Shown one piece after another: positions 58,815-64,000 of a stretch of 64,000 nt of DNA. Under the pieces are notes generated by a model, which searched no databases, was not told where the DNA came from, and was given only the letters and a program-made list of their open reading frames with translations. Source of the stretch: Bemisia tabaci (Eukaryota > Arthropoda > Insecta > Hemiptera > Aleyrodidae); the NCBI RefSeq assembly GCF_918797505.1, contig NC_092794.1, forward strand, positions 60,807,167 through 60,871,166, in the 5' to 3' direction. The position numbers and the translations under genes were made by a program. How positions within the stretch are numbered: the stretch's first letter is position 1; each line of letters begins with the position of its first letter.

Positions 58815-59832
58815 ACACGACGGAAAAAATCAGGGTAGGGTTCGGCACTACCTATGGGTAGTTTTAGGGTCGGTAGTCCTGAGGAACAGAACATGTATTC
58901 GTCAACGCTACCTCTCGCTGTCCGTAGCGCCTACCCGCCGCTTGACTGACACACACGCAAGCTTGTTTCCACAAGTAGAATTTCTCTTGCGGAAGGCTAG
59001 AATGTCCGGGATGCGTATGCGCCGTGGACTGCTCGACTACGTCATCGTATTCGCCTCGGACGAGGAAAGAAAACATGGCTGCCCCGCGTCGCGTTGCCCA
59101 GTCCGGCGCTTTATTTAAAGTAATAGTTTAATACTATGAGGAAAGAATCAACACCCAAAAACTCAGATTTTCCTTGACATAATCAAGCTGGCCAGGTTGG
59201 CCTAGTGGTTAGCGCGTCTGACACTAGACCCATAGATCCCGGGTTCGAATCCGGTGTGGCGACAAATTTTCACCGAACTGATGAGTGGATCTGCAGAAAC
59301 AGATTCTACTCGACCTTAATCCCTGAAAATTTGAAAGCCGGAGCTATGGAGCATGAATGTTCTAAAAGTCCCCCTGATGCCCGTTGACAATCAAATAATT
59401 TCTTTGTAAAAACTCGTGTCTATAGCTAGCTTTTGGCTTCCTGAGCAACAAAAAAAACAGGAAGAAAAGCCAAATAAACTGCAAGAAAAATTTAAAAAAA
59501 TAAAAAATTAAAAAAAATAAAAATAATTGAAAAAACTATATTGTGCGCGATGAAATTATGCTCTAACTTGGGTGTAAACAGATTTTTTTCGCACATTTTG
59601 GCAACTTTGCATCAAGTAGGCTTCAGCCCTGCCGGATCTATCCTTGGAGCCTTCTGTTTCTGTGCCTACGCGCTGCCAGATCTGTTTCTGAACGTCACGG
59701 GTCATCTAGCGTGGAACGCAAGCGCGAGGTAGGCTTCAGCACTACCTTGGCTTACGACTGCGAAATCAGGTACCGCGCGGTAGTGTTGAAGGGCAGAAAC
59801 TAGTCCTCAACCCTAGCTCATTTTTTTCCGTG
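58815..59832. mobile_element. Inverted-repeat element containing a SINE
   Basis: Ends CACGACGGAAAAAATCAGGG and the complement of CACGGAAAAAAATGAGC. Several copies of a GTAGG-TTC-GCACTACC-like motif, in both orientations, occur near the ends. The middle carries the SINE. No transposase frame. Confidence 0.55.
59191..59540 (+). mobile_element. tRNA-derived SINE
   Basis: The head (59191-59262) has a polymerase III A box (TGGCCTAGTGG) and B box (GGTTCGAATCC) at tRNA spacing, but the acceptor and T stems have mismatches, so it is not a working tRNA. A unique body follows, and then an A-rich tail (about 59446-59536). Expected to be transcribed from its internal promoter and moved by a LINE. Confidence 0.8.
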
Positions 59833-61316
59833 AAGGATTGGATTTTTTACATCAGATTTATCCTGATTGACACGATTAATGCTCGTAGGAACAAAAATGT
59901 AGGTTGGGCTCACTGGGTCGTATTTTAATTTAATGCAAGCTTAACTATGTGCAAATATCTGAAATCGAAAGGAACTGTTGACGCAAGATTTGCTTACTCC
60001 AGGGTTCGTTTTGATTTCATTCAATTGTACATAGTTCGTTTGAGCATACATACATACGTCAAATTAGTGCTCTGATTTAGTTATTCACGTGGACTACATT
60101 TTGTAGAAATGTACCGAATGTATTGTAGTTTGCTAATAAAAAAATAAGAATATTTTTTTCAAATTTGAACTCACCACTTTTATTTACAATTTCAACATCA
60201 CAAATTAGTGGTATTTCAAAACGGATGAGGAGACTTTCGCCATGTTGAAAATCTATTCATAGGCAAAAGCTGTCCTGTCGTGTCAAAAGCACTGAACTGC
60301 TGCTAATTTTGTGCTTTTTTATATTCAAAGTGAAAACACAAACAGAAACTTAAATAGATTTTCTTTATACACCATATGAACTTTGCAAAGAACCAGCAAA
60401 TCTGTTGTTTTGTCAATCGTATTTATTTTACAGCAAATAATAAAGCTACATAATCTTGATATCATACGACTCCCTTGGTTTACTTTGAAAATATGCAATC
60501 CGTACGATATTGCACTCCTGGTATATTTTCCTTCAAGAGTAATCTCGGATTGATTAGAATGAAACGCGATACCTTACACTTGTGTGCTGAATGGAATTCA
60601 GTCTGATATTTTTTATTCACTAATAATAATAATATATTTGGGGCTAAAATAAAATATTCTATCCTATTTCAACCTGAAATATCATTTTAATGTATGAAAA
60701 TTACTCATCATTTTGCATTCGACATATGTAGCACAACAGCGCTCAAAGTCATCACGTCGCACCTCTCTACTCTTCGGAGGTCGCGGTCGGACCAATATAA
60801 AACGCCTTCAAATGAGTGTGATACTGTGCAACACACCGAAGTTGATATAGTTGTATTCTTAGGTTGGAACCTAACTGCAGTGTTTTGCTCTATCAAAATA
60901 AGACATGTCAACCTGTTATCTGCTGTATTTTAAGTTATTTCGCATATTTGATGCCCATTATTGCTCGGAACAAAAATTTAAGCCTCAACTGATGAAAAAG
61001 AAATAATTATTAGTATGAATGTGGTCAACGAATGAGGCTCACCCGAAAGGGAAACTGTTGAAACTTTTGTAGGTTTTGAGAGTGCCCGTTATAAGGCGAG
61101 GGTATTACTTCAGAGGAAATTCGAATTTCCGGTCAAAATTTTGAAAATTCCAAAATCGAAGATGGCATATGCGCCTAAAATGCTATCTCGGCTTCTGTCC
61201 GATCGATATTTGCGAAATTTGGTACCAAGGGTTATTTTTTGCCGGGAAACTAGATGTTTTAGTCAAATTTTCAAAATTCCAAAATGAGAGATGGTGGACG
61301 TTGCTTAAAGTACCAA
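59833..61316. other. No supported gene
   Basis: AT-rich DNA with a diverged family T-like remnant at about 59935-60070 and the dispersed repeat at 61180-61320. Confidence 0.45.
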
Positions 61317-61592
61317 ATCGATGATGAAACTACCAGACCACGTATCTCAGTTTGCGACGTTGCAGACTTCCCGTCATACTTTTTTTTTTTTAGTGAAAAT
61401 CTACTCAACAGCAATTTTTGAAAATATCCGTGATTTTTTTTCTCTATGTGAAGATATCTTTGTGAAAATTTTGAGGAATGATACCGACTTCTTCTCTCTC
61501 GAAATAATAAAATGGGAACGGAAATTTTTGAACACCGCGAACTATTTTTTTGGTGAAACTTCCAGACTACGTATCTGGAAGTTTCACCACTA
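61317..61592. mobile_element. Family E MITE with rearranged right end
   Basis: Starts ATCGATGATGAAACTACCAG. At the right end the terminal motif appears twice back to back as a local hairpin around GTATCTGGAAG, so the end has been duplicated. Partial family E copies also lie at about 32069-32215, 39730-39890, 56575-56795 and 61705-61745. Confidence 0.7.
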
Positions 61593-61839
61593 ATACTGGC
61601 TTTTTTAACAGAAACTATCCTTGCAATCAAGATATGCATAAATTTATTTTTTGTTCATTTTCAAAGTTAATATACCCTCAGCAAATATAGCCTTTGACAT
61701 GATCGCACAAACGAGATACATGGTCTGGTAGTTCACCGTTAATATTTGCTTTTTCAACAGAAATCCTTGCAATCAAGATATGCACAAATTAATTTTTATA
61801 GAATTTGACATGATCGTTGGTCGCGCTCTCCAAGATTAA

Positions 61840-62415
61840 AGTGCCAGATACACCTGTGACCTAGACGCGCGTCTTGAGCAGCGAGTAGGCCTTCAGCCGT
61901 GTTCGGCAATCTCCGTAGCCAATCAGGTTGCAACTCACCACTCGTAACTTGCTCAAAGTAGGATTGGATCCTACTTCTTGTCTAGATTAGAGTACCTATA
62001 TAGCGAGAGTATGGACAGATCGCTCCATGGAGGATTAGGGCCCAAAAGTGCAGCCACCCTTCTAACCAACTTCTAACGCACAAAACTTCACTGCCAGTCG
62101 GCAAATTCCAATTCTAGCCAAGATGGCTAAGAATGTACATAAATGAACGTTCTTCCGCAAAAATGAGTAAATTTATGCAAAAACTAAGTCAAATACGTGC
62201 TTTATAAACGATGGTTCGTGATAATTGTACTAGCAAATCGCCCTGGACGATTGAAATTCATAGGTTGGCTGCATTTCTGGGCCCTAACTTTATTCGCGGA
62301 GGCATCGGTGAAGGCCTGATGGATTTTCGGAGTTTCACATCTGTCTGTACTCTCGCTATATACAGGTGCTCAAGTCTAGATGCGCGTCTAACAAGCAGGT
62401 GTATCTGGAGCTTGA
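61840..62415. mobile_element. Fold-back element upstream of the main exon
   Basis: CCAGATACACCTG at 61843 and its complement at about 62397-62409 begin arms that also share TAGACGCGC, ATAGCGAGAGTA and TTAGGGCCCA motifs. About 575 bp, ending some 77 bp before the exon acceptor at 62491. Confidence 0.7.
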
Positions 62416-62491
62416 TGTGCTGAAACTGGGTGTTTTTACATTTCTCCTTGTACAATTTTTGACTAATGCTTGTGTATTGTTCTGTTGCTAG

Positions 62492-62790
62492 AGCGAAGAT
62501 GCACGCGGTGGGGCTGCACTCGGCGCTGGCGATCAAGCGACAGCGGAAGCGGCGGCAGGAGCAGAAGGTGGCCCGAGAGCGGCGCTTCTCCTCCAACTCG
62601 GCCGAGTCCGGCGTCGGCGAGTCCCGCTCGACCTGTCCCAGTCCGCACTCCAGCGAGGAGTCCGGCGACCACCCGCACCACCATCGCGGTCACCGCCACT
62701 CCAGCGTCAAACCCATGAAGAAGCACCTCCTCTTCCACACCACATCCAACATCGGCATGCTCCACCTTGGAATCATGTTCCTCATCATAG
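62492..62790 (+). CDS. Internal or first coding exon of an unidentified membrane protein
   Basis: Best coding segment in the window. A pyrimidine-rich tract and an AG at 62490-62491 precede it and a GT donor follows at 62791. The frame is open across the exon and codon third positions are strongly GC-rich, unlike the AT-rich surroundings. Counting from the ATG at 62499, residues 13-29 are very basic (Lys/Arg/Gln), 30-57 are Ser/Glu-rich, 58-67 are His-rich, and about 85-97 begin a hydrophobic segment (sequence NIGMLHLGIMFLII) that would be a first membrane span or part of one. This predicts a cytosolic basic N-terminus followed by a membrane helix interrupted by a phase-1 intron. The ATG may be the true start or an internal Met, because the frame stays open back to the AG. 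The family was not recognised. The reading frame running past the donor to 62900 is intronic. Confidence 0.72.
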
Positions 62791-63407
62791 GTCTGTATCC
62801 AAAACAGAACGCCCCCAATGCAGTGCTGCCATTTTATTTTATCAGAGGATTCCGAAATAATCCCCCCCCCCCTCCCCGATCCGAGTTTGATGGTCTTTAA
62901 CAAGGGTTGCCTGGGACTAGTTCTAGGGACCGAGAGGAGACGGGTCAAAGCGCAAGGATTAGCCCTTGTGGGCTTTTTAAAGTAGTGAAAAAAAAAAAAA
63001 ATCCGATTTCCGGAAACATATTCTCATTTGCCAAAGTTCCGAGAAAAATTCCGGTTTACGCCCGGAGTTAGTTCCGAAGATCGTCAAATTTGATCAAAAA
63101 GTCCCTAAATTTGATCTAATATATGGTCAAACTGGCGGAAAACCTCAAATTTCGAGGAAATTCCGAAAAAAGCTGAAAATTCCGGGAAAAGTTTCGAGCA
63201 TTTGAAAAGCTCCAAATTTCAGAATTAATTCCGGGAAATAGTAGCACTGCCCCAATGGATTTCTTTATAATAACTTGATATAGATAGTGTTGCCATTTGG
63301 ATACGACTTTTGATTGGCTCCTCCATCTCTCAGCTTCATGCAGCTCTTCTTCTTTTTGTTCCTCTACAAATGACTAGGGCATAACCCTGTTTATCTGTCT
63401 AACCCTG

Positions 63408-63528
63408 TTTTATAAAATACAGTGAGATCAATTTTTGCATACTTGCAGATTTCCCATTCTTTTTTTTGAAAAAACAGAGTTATGGGAAATCAGCAAGCAC
63501 GCAAAAAGTGATCTCACTGTATTTTATA
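63408..63528. mobile_element. Hairpin MITE (family R)
   Basis: TATAAAATACAGTGAGATCA at the left pairs with the right end. Inside, GATTTCCCAT pairs with ATGGGAAATC. Lies in the intron after the 62492 exon. Confidence 0.75.
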
Positions 63529-63920
63529 GAACATCCTGTGTATTTTGAGTAAAGTGTTCATTCCAACACATTAATTATGAAAAAATTCTCACATAACAAT
63601 AGTATATACATATTTAAAACTATCTCCTCATTGGCGTGCTCACTAAGAGCAATGTCATGTCACGAATTAGCAAAAATTCCACATCGCGAATCCTAAAGAG
63701 GAAAATATCGACCATTTCCCGGGGTGTTTGGCGGAATGTCTAGTTTGAGAATTTGCCTGTGAAACACAGGAAAGAATAATGCCCTAGTTAAAACTCCGCT
63801 TTGGTTTGAAAATTTTTGTGCCAAATTTGAAGAACACTCTTAGAAGTAGACAGTGGTACTAATCTCTAAATCTAGAGTTTTCCGGCACAGTAAAGCCTTT
63901 TTTCATGGATAGCCTCACAT

Positions 63921-64000
63921 CGTCGCTCCTCTGAAGTAAGGGCGTAACTCGATTTCCAGGAGATCCCTGTTTTACATGTAAATTTATGCTTTCTGGGGCT
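63921..64000. mobile_element. Family Q MITE, cut by the window end
   Basis: Left half only: CGTCGCTCCTCTGAAGTAAG then GGCGTAACTCGATTTCC, as in 7784-7910. Confidence 0.7.

Noticed and set aside
59191..59262. A functional tRNA gene
   Set aside because: The A and B boxes are present, but the acceptor and T stems do not pair properly, and a SINE body and A-rich tail follow.

Overview
The window looks like a piece of an AT-rich arthropod nuclear genome. It has no operons, no dense coding and no bacterial-type signals, but it is packed with short inverted-repeat transposons (MITEs), a mariner-like element, a tRNA-derived SINE, retrocopies with poly(A) tails, and isolated exon-like islands with GT-AG splice signals. 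The repeat style suggests an insect, possibly a hemipteran such as a whitefly. That species-level guess is weak and is not read from any diagnostic gene.

Genes. Coding content is very low. The best coding segment is an exon at 62492-62790 on the + strand. It encodes a basic stretch, a Ser/His-rich linker and the start of a hydrophobic segment, and ends at a GT donor. A second, weaker + strand exon candidate lies at 30539-30578. On the - strand, a TATA box and an initiator (46058-46065, 46031), a first exon ending in a consensus donor (45898-46031) and two small, well-spliced exon candidates (41132-41161, 40980-41030) suggest a short-exon transcription unit. Its reading frame could not be settled. 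A GC-rich island at 10823-11066 may hold another - strand first exon. Everything else appears to be intron or intergenic.

Mobile DNA, left to right. 1-13 kb: a tandem cluster of one approx. 250-bp MITE family (2008-3230), two hAT-type MITEs side by side (5127-5496) and further hAT-type MITEs (11078-12744). 13-31 kb: scattered MITEs, including a 1.2-kb TA-flanked element with a second element nested in it (19081-20272). 31-40 kb: a three-level nest of MITEs (36067-36631) and a poly(A) retrocopy with a 14-bp target-site duplication (37520-37731). 40-46 kb: an exceptionally GC-rich fold-back with poly(T)/poly(A) flanks and nearby satellites (41225-41940), then two copies of a TTAA-flanked palindrome (43674-45284). 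46-53 kb: a mariner-like fold-back element (47466-48645) with two inverted copies of the transposase C-terminus, and a nested MITE pair. 53-64 kb: more nested MITEs, a SINE inside a larger inverted-repeat element (58815-59832), and a fold-back (61840-62415) just upstream of the main exon.

No genes of one pathway work together here. The biology on view is layered transposon colonisation of introns or intergenic DNA around a few small exons. Family letters used below (A to R) are labels of convenience for repeats recognised within this window by eye. No database comparison was possible, so boundaries and identities are approximate unless a target-site duplication is given.
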